Below, one piece after another: positions 30,090 to 40,001 of a stretch of DNA of 47,468 nucleotides. Each line of letters begins with the position of its first letter. Position 1 is the stretch's first letter. This DNA is from an uncultured Bacteroidales bacterium (GTDB lineage Bacteria > Bacteroidota > Bacteroidia > Bacteroidales > F082). The DNA lies in NCBI GenBank assembly GCA_905234455.1, contig CAJOIH010000011.1:1-47468 (forward strand). Reading direction: 5' to 3'. Under the pieces are notes generated by a model, which saw only the letters and a program-made list of their open reading frames with translations, made no database searches and had not been told where the DNA came from. The position numbers were made by a program, and so were the translations under genes.

Positions 30090-33000
30090 TATTCCTTGAT
30101 TTGATTGAGACGGTTTTGGGCTTCGTTTTTCAGTTCGGCGATGGAACAGTTGTCGATCACGCTGCGGAGGGTCTCGCGGGCTTGGAAGAGGTTGTCCTTG
30201 CCCACATAGACATCGGCCAGCAGGATGAACGACTTGGCCACCCAGTATTCATGTGAGCCGAAGCGGTCGGCGATGCCGAACACACGGTTCTCGGTGTCGT
30301 CGAGGTTGTTCTGCTTATAGGAGGCGAAGGCGGCATAGTAGGCACTCTCGGCGCCATATATCGAGAGGTCGGCGTTGGAGCTACGGTCGAGCCATTGGAT
30401 GGCGGTGCTGTAGTTGCCTTTCATGAAGTGCGACTTGCCCACGATATGGTTCACCTGGTTGGTCTGTTCAGAGGTGAGGTCTTTCGACTGGCTTAGGCTC
30501 TCCCCCATCTCGATGGCTTTGTCGTAGTTGTTCAGGAAATAATAGCTCTTCATGCTCCCCTCAAGGGCTTCGAGCCGGCGGAGGGGCTGTTCGGTGATGT
30601 TGGCCAGACGGCCGTAGTACTGTCCTGCCTTGTCGTAATTGGCTTGGTCATATTCGAGGCGTGCCAGCTTGAGCAAGGCGCCGTCGGTATAGTCGTTGTC
30701 GGGCTGGCCGACGAGGTAGTTCAGGTGGGATTTCACCTCCGCTTCGGTACCTACCTTTTCGGCGGTTTCGGCCGCATAATGATGGGCTTTCAGGGCGTAG
30801 GCTCCGTTCGGGAAATGCTCGAAGTAGTATTTCAAGGCCGTTTCGGCATCCTGATAGCGTCCGCTGAGGAAGAAGTTCTCTGCATTGGCGAAGGCCAGCG
30901 AGTCCTGTTGGGTCACCTTCACCTGGCCCGAGCCCGACGACTCCACGTAGTTGAAGTAATCGTTGAGGTTGTTTTGTTCCATATAAATATTGCGGACAAT
31001 TGACATTGCCTCACGGGATTCATCGGTATTGGGATAGTTCTGAATCAGGGTTTTCAGGTTGGTGAGTGCCTGGTCGTACTGGTTGTTGTTGTAATAGATC
31101 ATGCCCACTTTCATAAGGGCCTGACGGGTATAGGTGGAGCGAGGGCGTTCTTTGACGAGGCGGTTGAAGGCGGCAATGGCCGAACGTTTGTCGCCGTAGA
31201 CCAGATGGGTGTTGCCGATCTCGAACAGGGCACGGTCGTAATAGTTGGTGGAGGGATAGGTCTTCACCAGATTGTCGAGCATCTCGATTTTTTGGTTCGA
31301 CTTGCCTTTGGCGCCGTAGCAGAGGCCTTGTTGGAAAAGCGCATAGTCGGCATTGCGACGGCTGATGCGTGTAGCCAGATCATAGTAGTTGATGGCTTGG
31401 TCGTAGCTACGATCCACGAAGAAGCAGTCACCCAACCGGATGTAGGCGTCGCTCTTGAGGTCGGCCTGCCGGTCATCGCAGCGCTGGATGAAGTTGCGGA
31501 AGCACCGGATGGCCTCGTCGTAGTTGGGTTTCTGGTAGTTGATGTATCCCAGTCCGTATTCCGCTTGGATGGCGAGGTCGTTGGAAGACGAGAGGCTGTT
31601 TTTCACCTGTTTGAAGTAGCGTTCGGCGGTGGTGAAGTCGTTGGCGGCGTAAGCCGATTCGGCGAGCCAGTAGGTGGCTTCGGATTTGCGTGCCGATGAC
31701 TGTTTGCCTTTCAGTATCTTGGAGAAGCAGGATTGGGCCTTGTCATAGCGGCGGCTCTGGTAGTGGTCGATGCCTGTGGCGTAGAGCAGCTCGTCGTAAA
31801 CCGCGTTGAGTTGGTCACTCTTTTGGCGCATTTGTTCGAGTCGGGCCAGGGCTTCGTCGTTATGTTGGGCGTTAAGCAGCAGGTACACCGCCAGTTCTTC
31901 AGCTTCGGCGCGGCGTTCTGAGTTCGGGTTCTCGGCTATGAAGGCGTCGAGTTGTGACACTGCCTCGATGAAGGGGTCGGTACCTGGGATAAGGCTCAGA
32001 TGTGCGTAGTTGAAGAGGGCATCCTCGCTGATGTTCTTGTCGAACCCTGCCGAGTAGGCGGTATAGAAGGCGTTGCGTGCATATTTGGGCTGGTCGGTGT
32101 CGGCATAGCATGAGGCTAGGTAGTATGAGGCGTACTGGCCGATGGTATCCTGGTCGGAGGCAGCCTTTTGGAGGTCGGTGATGGCGCCTTGGAGGTCACC
32201 CGTCTTCATCCTGCTGACGCCCATCTGGTAGTAGATTTCACGGGTCAGGGCGCGGCTGATGCTGGTTTTTTTGAAGAAAGTATAATAGACGAGTGCCTGT
32301 TTGTAATCCTTCAGTTGGAAATAGGCATCAGCGACGAGCAATGCCATCTCTCCCTGGTGTTTTTTGTCGGCGTTGCGGACTGCGTCGGGACCATCGCGAA
32401 GCACGGCCTGGTAGTCGCCTTTGCGGTAGTTGATCTGCATGAGGCAAGCCAGGGACGGCTTGCCGTAGATCGGATGGGTTTTCAGCTGCTCGAAATAACG
32501 TGCCGCTTCTTGGTAGTTGTCCTTGGAATATTGGACATAGGCGTAGTAATATTGGGCATCCTGTTGGTATTTGCCTTCGTTGAGCGCAATGCCTTGCAGG
32601 AAGGGCATGGCCTTGTCGTAGTTCTCGAGTTGGAAGTAGGCGAAGCCCATGTTGAACTGCAGTTGCTGTGCCTCTTCTTGGGTGAGTGCAGCCGAGGGAA
32701 TCGCCTCATAGAGAGCGATGGCGTCGGCATATTTCCTTTTGTTAAGGAGCACGTTGGCATAGAGGAAGTTGGCGTGGTTGGCCCAGGTGCTTCCGGGGTT
32801 GTCGCTGACGAAGGCCTTGATTTTGGCTTCGGCGTCGCTACGGCCTGCATAGAGTGCGCTGACGGCGATGTAGTATTGTGCGTCGACCGATTTTTGCAGC
32901 TTGGGGTCGTCAATGGTGTTGAGGTATTGTGTGAACGACTCGATGGCTGCACCGTATTCACCATGTTGGAACAGGGTGAGGCCTTGCTCGTAGAGTGCTT

Positions 33001-33097
33001 GAGGTTCGTATTCTGGAATGGTTTTCTGGGCTTGAAGTGAGGCTGGGATCAGGAAAAGCGCCAGAATCAGGGTCATTATTGAGTAACGTAGCTTCAT
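30089..33097 (-). CDS. Large secreted tetratricopeptide repeat protein
   Basis: The 1002-residue protein has a signal peptide (about 1-24, LILALFLIPASLQAQ). TPR-like units fill nearly the whole length, for example LYEQGLTLFQHGEYGAAIESF, AYFQLENYDKAMPF, YDELLYATGIDHYQSRRYDKA, ALFEIGNTHLVYGDKRSAI and KSHFMKGNYSTAIQWL. That gives well over fifteen helical repeats, a scaffold for protein-protein contacts in the periplasm or at the outer membrane. I chose the start at 33097 because it alone gives a signal peptide; upstream codons run toward rnpB. It is translationally linked to the barrel gene downstream. Confidence 0.85.
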
Positions 33098-33150
33098 GTG
33101 ATTCAATATTACTATGACATAACGTTCATACACCATTTTTATTATAAAAA

Positions 33151-33523
33151 GGCGATGAGAGTGGTAAGCGGGATTCTGTTCCCCTTGCGGGGCGACTGTC
33201 ATTTCTCTAGACCTGCGGTCACCCGCAGGCTCAAGCGCCCTACCCTGAGGCGACGGACGAGCAGCCCGTTGGTCCGGCGAGCGGCCCTTGCCTCTATACT
33301 TGGACTTGCAGCCCGTAAGGTTTACCCCGGCGGAATGTCACCACCCGTCGCGTGAGCTCTTGCCTCGCGTTTTCACCCTTACCCTTGTGGGGCGGTATAT
33401 CTTTCTGCGGCACTAGCTGTTGCCCTTCACGGACACCTTCCTGTTAGGAAGTACGGTGCTCTGTGCTGTCCCGACTTTCCTCGCGCCGGCTTTCCCGGCC
33501 CGCGACAGTCTCCTCTCATCGCC
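33151..33523 (-). ncRNA. rnpB: RNase P RNA, class A
   Basis: This is the catalytic RNA of RNase P, which matures tRNA 5' ends. On the minus strand the 5' end GGCGATGAGAG pairs with CTCTCATCGCC at the 3' end (helix P1). The hallmark GAGGAAAGTC (P4 5' part) lies about 40 bases in, and ACAGAATCCCGCTTA (P4 3' part) about 35 bases before the end. The central block AACGCGAGGCAAGAG also fits. Length is about 373 nt. A -7 element at 33528-33535 predicts a start at 33524, in agreement with the folded 5' end. Confidence 0.97.
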
Positions 33524-33527
33524 GCGG

Positions 33528-33535
33528 CAAAGATA
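33528..33535 (-). promoter_or_regulatory. rnpB promoter -7 element TATCTTTG
   Basis: The minus-strand TATCTTTG lies 4 bases before the P1 helix 5' end, so transcription should begin at the mature end of the RNA. A TTG at the standard -33 distance is not seen. It is divergent from the subtilase promoter at 33567-33596. Confidence 0.6.
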
Positions 33536-33566
33536 GCTGTTTTTGTTGAATTGTTGAGTTGTCGAG

Positions 33567-33596
33567 TTGTTTATTTGTCGATAATTGCTATTTTTG
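33567..33596 (+). promoter_or_regulatory. Promoter of the subtilase gene, TTG / 19 bp / TATTTTTG
   Basis: TTG (33567-33569) and TATTTTTG (33589-33596) are 19 bases apart. The predicted start near 33600 leaves a leader of about 18 bases with no Shine-Dalgarno. Confidence 0.75.
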
Positions 33597-33617
33597 CAAC
33601 AAATAAGTCTTTATCTC

Positions 33618-36155
33618 ATGAAAAGAGCATTTACGTTATTGGTTTTGGCGTTCTGCTTCAGTTTGGCTTACGGGCAGAACCGCGAGCTTCATCGCGTGAT
33701 TGTGGTGATGAAGCAGCAGTACAACAATGTTGAAATGAGCCGCAGGACCCAGTTCATGGACAAGACACAGCGGCGCGAGTTCGTCATCAACGAGCTTCAG
33801 GCCTTCTGTCAGGCTTCCCAATCCGAAGTGCTCGGTTTCGTTGGCGAACTTGGCAACGAAGTGCAGGACATCACGCCTTTCTGGCTTATTAACGGCTTTT
33901 CCTGTGAGGCCTCCAACGATGCCATTCAACTTCTTGAAAAGCGCAACGATGTCGCCTACGTCTATCGTGACGAGTTAAGGAAAATGGTCCCTGATTTTGG
34001 CGAGGGCCAGCCTGTGACCTCAAAAGCCAATGCTTGGCATGTCGACAAGGTGAACGCCCCGGCCGTGTGGAATTACAACGGCTCAACGGGATACAATGGC
34101 GACGGTGTGATCGTGGCCGTGGTGGACTCTGGTGTGGATTACAACCATGTGGACATCGCGGGAAGCATGTGGGACGGTGGTGCCAACTGGCCCCATCATG
34201 GCTATGACATGGTCAACAACGACGATGACCCGATGGATGACTATTGCCACGGGACCCATGTGGCGGGCATCATCGCCGGGCAGGGCGTCGCTGGCACACA
34301 AACCGGCATTGCTCCAGGAGCTAAGATTATGGCTATCAAGGTGTTGGATTCATACGGCTATGGGTTCGACAGCGATGTCATCTCCGGTATTCATTTCGCC
34401 TTGTACCACGGCGCCCACATCATCAACATCTCCGCGGGAGAACCCGGCGTTGGAGGCTGCGACTTCTATCGCGTAGTCATGGAAGAGATCAACGAAGCAG
34501 GCCTGGTGGCAGCCGTAGCCGCAGGCAATGTGGGCACCTCCATGTACTCCTACCCGATTCCCAACAACATCAACTCTCCCGGCAACTGTCCTCCACCTTG
34601 GTTGCATCCCGACCAAGTGGCACTTGTCACGGGGGGCACCACTGCTGTGATCTGCGTCGGTGCGACTGACAACAACGACAAGCACTGCGACTTTTCCTCC
34701 ATTGGTCCTGCGACCTGGGCTTCAGGCGAGTATATCGGCGACTATAACGATTACCCCTACCAGAACGGGGATGCCTCCCAGCCGGGCTTGATTCGTCCCG
34801 ACGTCTCCGCACCAGGAGGGAACGTCACTTCGCTGAATTATCAGACTGGCAACGGTTACGTCGCCTATGACGGCACTTCCATGGCCACCCCGTGCGTGGC
34901 GGGCGTTCTGACGCTGATGTTGCAGTCCCATCCCGAGCTGACCGCGGCCGAGCTCGACTCCATTGTCGAGTTGACTGCCGTGAAGGTGGGCGACTACAAG
35001 AAAAACAACGTCACCGGTTCAGGTCGCATCGACGCCTTGGCGGCGGTCAACGCCCTATTCTACCACGGTCCCACCAACCTCACTGCCTATTTCGACGGCG
35101 AGACCGTCGACCTGAGTTGGGAAGCCCCCGAGCTAGCGGCCACCTATAACGTCTATCGCGATGGACTGCGCATCGCCACCGGTCTCACCTCGACCACTTA
35201 CACCGACCATCTGAACTACGGCAGCACCTATACCTATTATATTACTGCCGACCTCGACAACGGCATCACTTCCCTACCCTCCAACTATGTCACCATTGAA
35301 AAAGAGGTGGAAATTGAAACCGAAGTCATCAACAACCAACGTGTAAGCCTTTCATGGAACCTACCCAACAGCATCGTCGACGGTTTCGAGTCGGGCGACT
35401 TCTACCAGAACATGTGGTTCAACGACGCCACCAGTCCATGGGTCATCTCGACGAACAATCCGCATGAAGGCAGCTATTGCGCCAAGTCAACCAACACCGG
35501 CATGTTCTCCACGAGCAGCCTCAGCTTGGGCGTCAACGTTCCCGTCACCTGTGTCATCAGCTACGAGGCCCGCATCAGCTGCTTCCCGCTCAACGGAGGC
35601 GGTTTCCTCATCGACAACGTCCAACAGGGCGAGACCATCAAGGACGAGGTGCCTTGGACCCGTTATTCCTTCACCCTGTCACCCGGCAACCACCAATTGG
35701 AATGGAAGTATGTCAACCAACTGACTGAAGGAGAATACGAGAACGCCTTCTATATCGACGACATCACCGTGGGCAATCCGTTCACCATTTACCGCGACGA
35801 CTGCAACGGCGGTTCTCCTGAACTTATCGCCGAGAAGGTGGCCGAAGCGCATTTTGTGGACTATGGCTGGGACGCCTTGCCTATAGGCCAATATAGATAT
35901 GGCATCAGCAACAATGAAGGATTGACCATCGCTTGGTCGGAGTGCTTGTATAAAGACTTTATGGCCACTGACGAGACTGCTGAGACTGCCGACGTCAAGC
36001 GTGTGACCATCGTCAACGCCCTAGGCCAGGTGGTCTATGACAAAGTTGCCGACAAGGACGTTTCCGCATCCGTCTTGGAGCGGTTCCCTGACGGGATCTA
36101 TGTGGTCAGACTGATGACTGGACAGGGCATAGTGACCAAGAAAGTCCGGAAGTAA
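33618..36155 (+). CDS. Secreted subtilisin-like peptidase (S8) with T9SS sorting domain
   Basis: The 845-residue protein has a signal peptide (about 1-20, LLVLAFCFSLAYGQ) and a propeptide to about 150. The S8 domain has catalytic D170 (VVDSGVD), H211 (CHGTHVAG), S421 (GTSMATP) and an oxyanion Asn in AAGNVG. An Fn3-like segment (about 475-570) and a jelly-roll adhesion-like segment (about 590-730, VDGFESGDF...) follow. The type A T9SS tail is VTIVNALGQVVYDKVADKD to GIYVVRLMTGQ. It is expected to be exported by T9SS and cell-attached or released. Paralogues lie at 44892-47468, sharing WDGG...PHHGYD and CPPP..L.PDQ. Confidence 0.93.
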   Translation: MKRAFTLLVLAFCFSLAYGQNRELHRVIVVMKQQYNNVEMSRRTQFMDKTQRREFVINELQAFCQASQSEVLGFVGELGNEVQDITPFWLINGFSCEASNDAIQLLEKRNDVAYVYRDELRKMVPDFGEGQPVTSKANAWHVDKVNAPAVWNYNGSTGYNGDGVIVAVVDSGVDYNHVDIAGSMWDGGANWPHHGYDMVNNDDDPMDDYCHGTHVAGIIAGQGVAGTQTGIAPGAKIMAIKVLDSYGYGFDSDVISGIHFALYHGAHIINISAGEPGVGGCDFYRVVMEEINEAGLVAAVAAGNVGTSMYSYPIPNNINSPGNCPPPWLHPDQVALVTGGTTAVICVGATDNNDKHCDFSSIGPATWASGEYIGDYNDYPYQNGDASQPGLIRPDVSAPGGNVTSLNYQTGNGYVAYDGTSMATPCVAGVLTLMLQSHPELTAAELDSIVELTAVKVGDYKKNNVTGSGRIDALAAVNALFYHGPTNLTAYFDGETVDLSWEAPELAATYNVYRDGLRIATGLTSTTYTDHLNYGSTYTYYITADLDNGITSLPSNYVTIEKEVEIETEVINNQRVSLSWNLPNSIVDGFESGDFYQNMWFNDATSPWVISTNNPHEGSYCAKSTNTGMFSTSSLSLGVNVPVTCVISYEARISCFPLNGGGFLIDNVQQGETIKDEVPWTRYSFTLSPGNHQLEWKYVNQLTEGEYENAFYIDDITVGNPFTIYRDDCNGGSPELIAEKVAEAHFVDYGWDALPIGQYRYGISNNEGLTIAWSECLYKDFMATDETAETADVKRVTIVNALGQVVYDKVADKDVSASVLERFPDGIYVVRLMTGQGIVTKKVRK

Positions 36156-36187
36156 GGCCGGTGGAAGCATCGCCCTCACCGTGAAGA

Positions 36188-36904
36188 TCAATGCCCGCTG
36201 TAAATCAAAAACACAGCGGGCTTTTTATTGAGATCCCCTTTGAACTTTTTCCATTCGGCAACGTCCTGGCTAATGATCAATTCATCGTCGCAGGTGAGGT
36301 TGCAGGCCACGCACACTCTGGTGGAGGGATGGAGGTTTTTGCAAAGGTCGGCTATCATGGCGTTGTTGCGGAAGGGGGTCTCGATAAAGAGTTCCGTTTC
36401 GTTGTTGGCCATCGAGCGGCGTTCCAGGTTCTTGATGGCATTTTGCCGTTCGGGGCTCTTGATGGGCAGGTAGCCATGGAAGGCGAAGGCCTGTCCGTTG
36501 AATCCGGAGGCCATCAAAGCCAGGATCATGGCGTTGGGGCCGACCAGCGGCACCACTTGGATGCCCGCGGTGTGGGCCAGGTCGACGATCAGTGCACCAG
36601 GGTCGGCCACGCAAGGGGTGCCGGCTTCCGACATCAGTCCCATGTCCTCGCCGTTGAGACATGCTCCGAGGTGTTCCATTAGGTCGAGGTTACGGGCATT
36701 GTGCTTGTCGAGCTCGATGAACTCAATGTCGTCGATGGCACAGTCCATGCCGATGCGGCTCAGCACACGACGTGAGGTACGGGTGTTCTCCACCACGAAA
36801 TGACGCAGGCGTTTCACAATGGCGAGGGTACCTTCAGGGATCACCTGTTCAGGACGGGTCGCACCCAACAGGTTGGGCACTAGATATAGTTTTCCGAAAA
36901 CCAT
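36188..36904 (-). CDS. RsmI-like SAM-dependent methyltransferase (tetrapyrrole methylase fold)
   Basis: The 238-residue protein begins KLYLVPNLLGATRP and has GLMSEAGTPCVADPGALIV (SAM site), VPLVGPNAMILALMASG, FAFHGYLPI and ELFIETPFRNN. These correspond to the RsmI (16S rRNA C1402 ribose methylase) core, but it is shorter and diverged, so the target may differ. The start at 36904 overlaps the dnaA stop in TAATG; the longer frame upstream runs antisense-like inside dnaA and was rejected. Translation is therefore likely coupled to dnaA. The 3' end overlaps the convergent subtilase terminator. Confidence 0.88.
   Translation of the reverse strand: MVFGKLYLVPNLLGATRPEQVIPEGTLAIVKRLRHFVVENTRTSRRVLSRIGMDCAIDDIEFIELDKHNARNLDLMEHLGACLNGEDMGLMSEAGTPCVADPGALIVDLAHTAGIQVVPLVGPNAMILALMASGFNGQAFAFHGYLPIKSPERQNAIKNLERRSMANNETELFIETPFRNNAMIADLCKNLHPSTRVCVACNLTCDDELIISQDVAEWKKFKGDLNKKPAVFLIYSGH
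36193..36226 (+). terminator. Terminator of the subtilase gene
   Basis: A 9-bp stem GCCCGCTGT/ACAGCGGGC (36193-36201 with 36213-36221) is followed by TTTTT. It overlaps the final codons of the convergent RsmI-like gene, so the two 3' ends interlock. Confidence 0.85.
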
Positions 36905-38325
36905 TAGAGGAGGATTTTCTTTTCGACTTCGTTCATCATGGTCTTGAACTGCTTGTCGGTGTCGATGCGGTCCGACACGGTCTTGCAGGCATGATGCACG
37001 GTGGCGTGGTCTTTGCCGCCGCAGTACTGTCCGATGACGGCGAGGCTGGTGCCGGAGTATTTCTTGGCGAAGTACATGACCACTTGGCGGGCTTGCACCA
37101 CCTCGTGCTTGCGGGTGTTCTGCGAGAGGGTCTCGATGGGGATGGAGAAGAAGTCGCACACCACGTTCATGATATATTCCACCGACACCTCCTTGACGGA
37201 GTTGCGGATGAAGCGTTCGATAATCTGTTGGGCCAGTTCCAGGGTGATGGCTTTCTTGTTGAGCGACGACTGGGCCACCAGCGAGATGAGGACGCCTTCG
37301 AGTTCGCGGATGTTGGTGCGGACGCTGTTGGCGATATAGCTAATGATTTCGTCGGGCAGTTCGATGCCGTTGGTGTAGAGTTTGTTCTTCAGGATGGCGG
37401 CACGGGTGGCAGCGTCGGGCATCTGGAGGTCGGCGGTGAGGCCCCATTTGAACCTCGAGAGCAGCCTGGGTTCCATGTCCTGCAGGTCGACGGGCAGTTT
37501 GTCGCTGGTGAGCACCAGCTGTTTGCCATTCTGATGCAGGTAATTGAAGATATGGAAGAAGGTCTCCTGGGTCTTGGTCTTCTTCGACAGGAACTGGATG
37601 TCGTCGATGAGGAGCACGTCGATCATCTGGTAGAAATGCACGAAGTCGTTCAGGTTCTGGTTCTTCGAGGCATTCACAAACTGGTTGATGAACTGCTCGG
37701 CCTGCACATACAGCACGGTCTTCTCGGGGAACTTGTGTTTCACGTGAAGTCCGATGGCATGGCAGAGGTGGGTCTTGCCCAAACCGGTCTGGCTATATAT
37801 TAATAGGGGGTTGAAGGCGGTCTTGCCTGGGTTTTCGGCGATGGCCATGCCTGCTGAGCGGGCCAGACGGTTGCAGTCGCCTTCCACGAAGTTGTCAAAC
37901 GAATAGTTCTCGTTAAGTTGCGAGTCGATCTCCATCTTCTTCAAGCCAGGGAAGATGAAGGGGTTGACCGGGTTCTGGGTGATGCTCTCCGGTGCGGGGC
38001 GGCCCAGGGTGCCGTTCTTCACGTCGTCGCGGTTGGTGCCCGGCACCACCATACGGTAGGTGTTGTCGCTGCTATCCATCACGATGCTGTACTCCAGCTT
38101 GCCTTCCGTGCCCAGCACGCGCTTGATGGTCTTCTTCAGCAGGCCGAGATAATGCTCTTCGAGCCACTCGTAGAAAAACTGGCTTGGCACCTGGATAGTC
38201 AACACGTTGTTCGAGAAACCAATGGGAACGATGGGGGTAAACCACGTGGCATAGGCTTGCTCCGTGGTGTTGTCCTTGATGATTTCAAGGCACTTCCTCC
38301 ATATTTCATTATGGTTTTTCATCAT
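36904..38325 (-). CDS. dnaA: Chromosomal replication initiator DnaA
   Basis: DnaA melts the origin and loads the helicase. Of 473 residues, domain I is about 1-85 (WRKCLEIIKDNTTEQAYATWF), with a linker about 85-135. The AAA+ domain III has Walker A QTGLGKTHL (about 179-187), Walker B VLLIDDIQFLS and FNYLHQNGKQLVLTSDKLP. Domain IV carries the DNA-binding signature CGGKDHATVHHACKTV near the end. A 157-base AT-rich region lies upstream, but I find no clear TTATnCACA boxes. The gene is coupled to the RsmI-like gene. Confidence 0.98.
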   Translation of the reverse strand: MMKNHNEIWRKCLEIIKDNTTEQAYATWFTPIVPIGFSNNVLTIQVPSQFFYEWLEEHYLGLLKKTIKRVLGTEGKLEYSIVMDSSDNTYRMVVPGTNRDDVKNGTLGRPAPESITQNPVNPFIFPGLKKMEIDSQLNENYSFDNFVEGDCNRLARSAGMAIAENPGKTAFNPLLIYSQTGLGKTHLCHAIGLHVKHKFPEKTVLYVQAEQFINQFVNASKNQNLNDFVHFYQMIDVLLIDDIQFLSKKTKTQETFFHIFNYLHQNGKQLVLTSDKLPVDLQDMEPRLLSRFKWGLTADLQMPDAATRAAILKNKLYTNGIELPDEIISYIANSVRTNIRELEGVLISLVAQSSLNKKAITLELAQQIIERFIRNSVKEVSVEYIMNVVCDFFSIPIETLSQNTRKHEVVQARQVVMYFAKKYSGTSLAVIGQYCGGKDHATVHHACKTVSDRIDTDKQFKTMMNEVEKKILL

Positions 38326-38482
38326 GGTATCTCGACGGTTATTTCACTCGTATTTCGAGCTGCAAATATCTAATGAAAATAGTTAATAAAAAATTTTTTT
38401 TGCTATTGACTTTACACTTTTTTCTCTATAAATTACGAGAGTTTTGTGTTGTAAAAAATATAGCACTTTATAAAACATTGAT
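38326..38482. other. AT-rich gap upstream of dnaA
   Basis: No gene is visible. It has a minus-strand GATATTTG (38363-38370), a possible dnaA -7 element one base off consensus. A 9-bp hairpin AAAACATTG/CAATGTTTT (38472-38480 with 38486-38494) follows, with the YigZ gene's stop codon in its loop. No canonical DnaA boxes or repeats that would mark an origin are seen. Confidence 0.4.
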
Positions 38483-39097
38483 TTACAATGTTTTAAGAAA
38501 TTTTACAGTAACCCCGAAAATGCTTTTGAATTTGGATACAACGGCGTCGGCATTGTTCTTTCTTGTTGAAAACTCCAGGTAACAATCCATCTCGAAACGA
38601 GGGTTAAGTTGCTCTAAACCTTCTTCTTTCATCACTCGCATCACGTCGTTCATAAGGGGGTAGGCGAATTCGAGGCTATAGACTTCGTCGACGGTTTTTT
38701 CAACAATAGTGGCCTGATCGAGGGCATCGCGTGCCGCTGTCTTGTAGGCGTTGATTAACCCACTGACACCCAGCTTAATACCTCCGAAGTATCGCACTAC
38801 GATGACGCACACGTTGGTCACATCTTTCGAAAGGATCTGGTTGAGGATGGGTTTGCCGGCGGTACCCGAGGGTTCACCGTCGTCGGACGAGCGGAAGCAA
38901 GCCTTGTCGGGACCGATCATATAAGCGTAGCAGTGGTGACGGGCGTCGTAGTATTTCTTTTTGACTTCGGCCAGGGCTTGTTTCACCTCGTCCTCGCTGG
39001 TGACGGTGAAGGCCATGGCGATGAACTTGCTCCCTTTTTCCTTGTAGAGTCCCTCGCCGGGGACCGAAAGCATCTTATAGGTATCGTCGAACATCAT
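38483..39097 (-). CDS. yigZ: YigZ/IMPACT family protein
   Basis: The 204-residue protein has an N-terminal UPF0029 (IMPACT) domain with EKGSKFIAMAF, ARHHCYAYMIG, DDGEPSGTAGKPIL and VVRYFGGIKLGVSGLINAYK, then a C-terminal domain (about 135-204) with an EF-G domain IV-like fold. Bacterial members have an uncertain function; they have been suggested to act near translation. The start overlaps the EamA transporter stop in ATGA. A second Met directly follows the first. Confidence 0.9.
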   Translation of the reverse strand: MMFDDTYKMLSVPGEGLYKEKGSKFIAMAFTVTSEDEVKQALAEVKKKYYDARHHCYAYMIGPDKACFRSSDDGEPSGTAGKPILNQILSKDVTNVCVIVVRYFGGIKLGVSGLINAYKTAARDALDQATIVEKTVDEVYSLEFAYPLMNDVMRVMKEEGLEQLNPRFEMDCYLEFSTRKNNADAVVSKFKSIFGVTVKFLKTL

Positions 39098-39966
39098 AGT
39101 TTCACCGTGATAAGAATGACAGCGATGATGGCGATGGCTAGACCGAGGTAATTCTTCCAGGTGAGCTTCTCCTTGAACAACAGCCAGCCGGACAGGGCGG
39201 ATAGGCAGACCACGCCGATGTTGTAGACGGGGAACATCACCACGTTGTCAAATACTCGCATGGCCTGGTAGATGCAGCAGGTGGAGAAGAAGTTGACTGT
39301 GCCGAGCACCAGTCCACCGAGGGCGCTTTTCCACTGCCACTTCGACTTTTTGCGAATCAGGTCGTATGCCACGAGGGCCACGCCGAACAGGAAGGAGATG
39401 AAGTAGACGAAGGCGATCATGGGAATCATATCGCTCGAGGTGTTCTTTTGTTCGGTCATCTTCATCAGGATGTCGCCGATACCGGTGGAAAGGAAGATGA
39501 ACACGGGCAACATGGCGATGCCTAGGGTTGCATGGGAGGTCTTGGAGGCCGCTTTGTCTTTGCCGCCGACCACCAGGAACAGGGCTACCAAGGCCAGTAC
39601 GATACCGATGCCGGCCGTCCACCCCAGGGCTTCTTTAAGGAAGAGGATGCCGAACAAGGTGGGGATGACTACTGAGAGTTTGCTCGACAAGGAGGTGATG
39701 GTAACGCCTGAACGCTGGCTGGATTCAACGATGAGCACATAGGTGAGGATGAACCAGAACCCCAAGATCAGGGTCAGACCGAACCAAGGTTGTTCACTCG
39801 GTGTTGCCCAAGTGCCCTTGGCCAGGCCCATGGCCGTGCCGATCAGCGCCGAGGTGGCATAGTTCCAGGTCAAGGCCTGATGGTTGTCGAGGTTGAACCG
39901 TCCGAAGATTCGCATTACCACGAAGACGGCGGTAGAGAGAATGATGGCTAAAATCAAGTATATCAT
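39094..39966 (-). CDS. EamA/DMT-type membrane transporter
   Basis: The 290-residue protein has about ten predicted TM helices from the N-terminal IYLILAIILSTAVFVVM to the C-terminal LGLAIAIIAVILI. The two-fold EamA repeat is visible in a helix with SSKLSVVIPTLFGILFLKEALGW and, near the end, NVVMFPVYNIGVVCLSALSGWLLFKEKLTW. Substrates of this superfamily are diverse and cannot be read from sequence. It is followed by YigZ in an ATGA overlap. Its -7 element lies only 4 bases before the ATG, so the mRNA may be leaderless. Confidence 0.85.
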   Translation of the reverse strand: MIYLILAIILSTAVFVVMRIFGRFNLDNHQALTWNYATSALIGTAMGLAKGTWATPSEQPWFGLTLILGFWFILTYVLIVESSQRSGVTITSLSSKLSVVIPTLFGILFLKEALGWTAGIGIVLALVALFLVVGGKDKAASKTSHATLGIAMLPVFIFLSTGIGDILMKMTEQKNTSSDMIPMIAFVYFISFLFGVALVAYDLIRKKSKWQWKSALGGLVLGTVNFFSTCCIYQAMRVFDNVVMFPVYNIGVVCLSALSGWLLFKEKLTWKNYLGLAIAIIAVILITVKL

Positions 39967-39970
39967 GCGG

Positions 39971-39978
39971 CAAAGATA
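39971..39978 (-). promoter_or_regulatory. EamA gene promoter -7 element TATCTTTG
   Basis: The minus-strand TATCTTTG ends 4 bases before the ATG (39964-39966). With the usual spacing, transcription starts about 1 base before the codon. No TTG at 19-21 bases is obvious. Confidence 0.55.
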
Positions 39979-39989
39979 AGGCTTTTTTG

Positions 39990-39997
39990 TATTTTTG
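39990..39997 (+). promoter_or_regulatory. prmC promoter -7 element TATTTTTG
   Basis: The plus-strand TATTTTTG ends 4 bases before the prmC ATG (40002). It is divergent from, and 11 bases away from, the EamA -7 element, with the same 4-base gap to the start codon. Confidence 0.55.
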
Positions 39998-40001
39998 CGT
40001 T

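Noticed and set aside
36905..37159. Longer N-terminus for the RsmI-like gene
   Set aside because: The extra 85 codons lie inside dnaA in another frame and have an Arg/His-rich shadow composition; the family start motif begins at 36904.
38326..38482. Replication origin upstream of dnaA
   Set aside because: AT-rich, but no canonical TTATnCACA boxes or repeats found on either strand, and Bacteroidota origins are often not next to dnaA.
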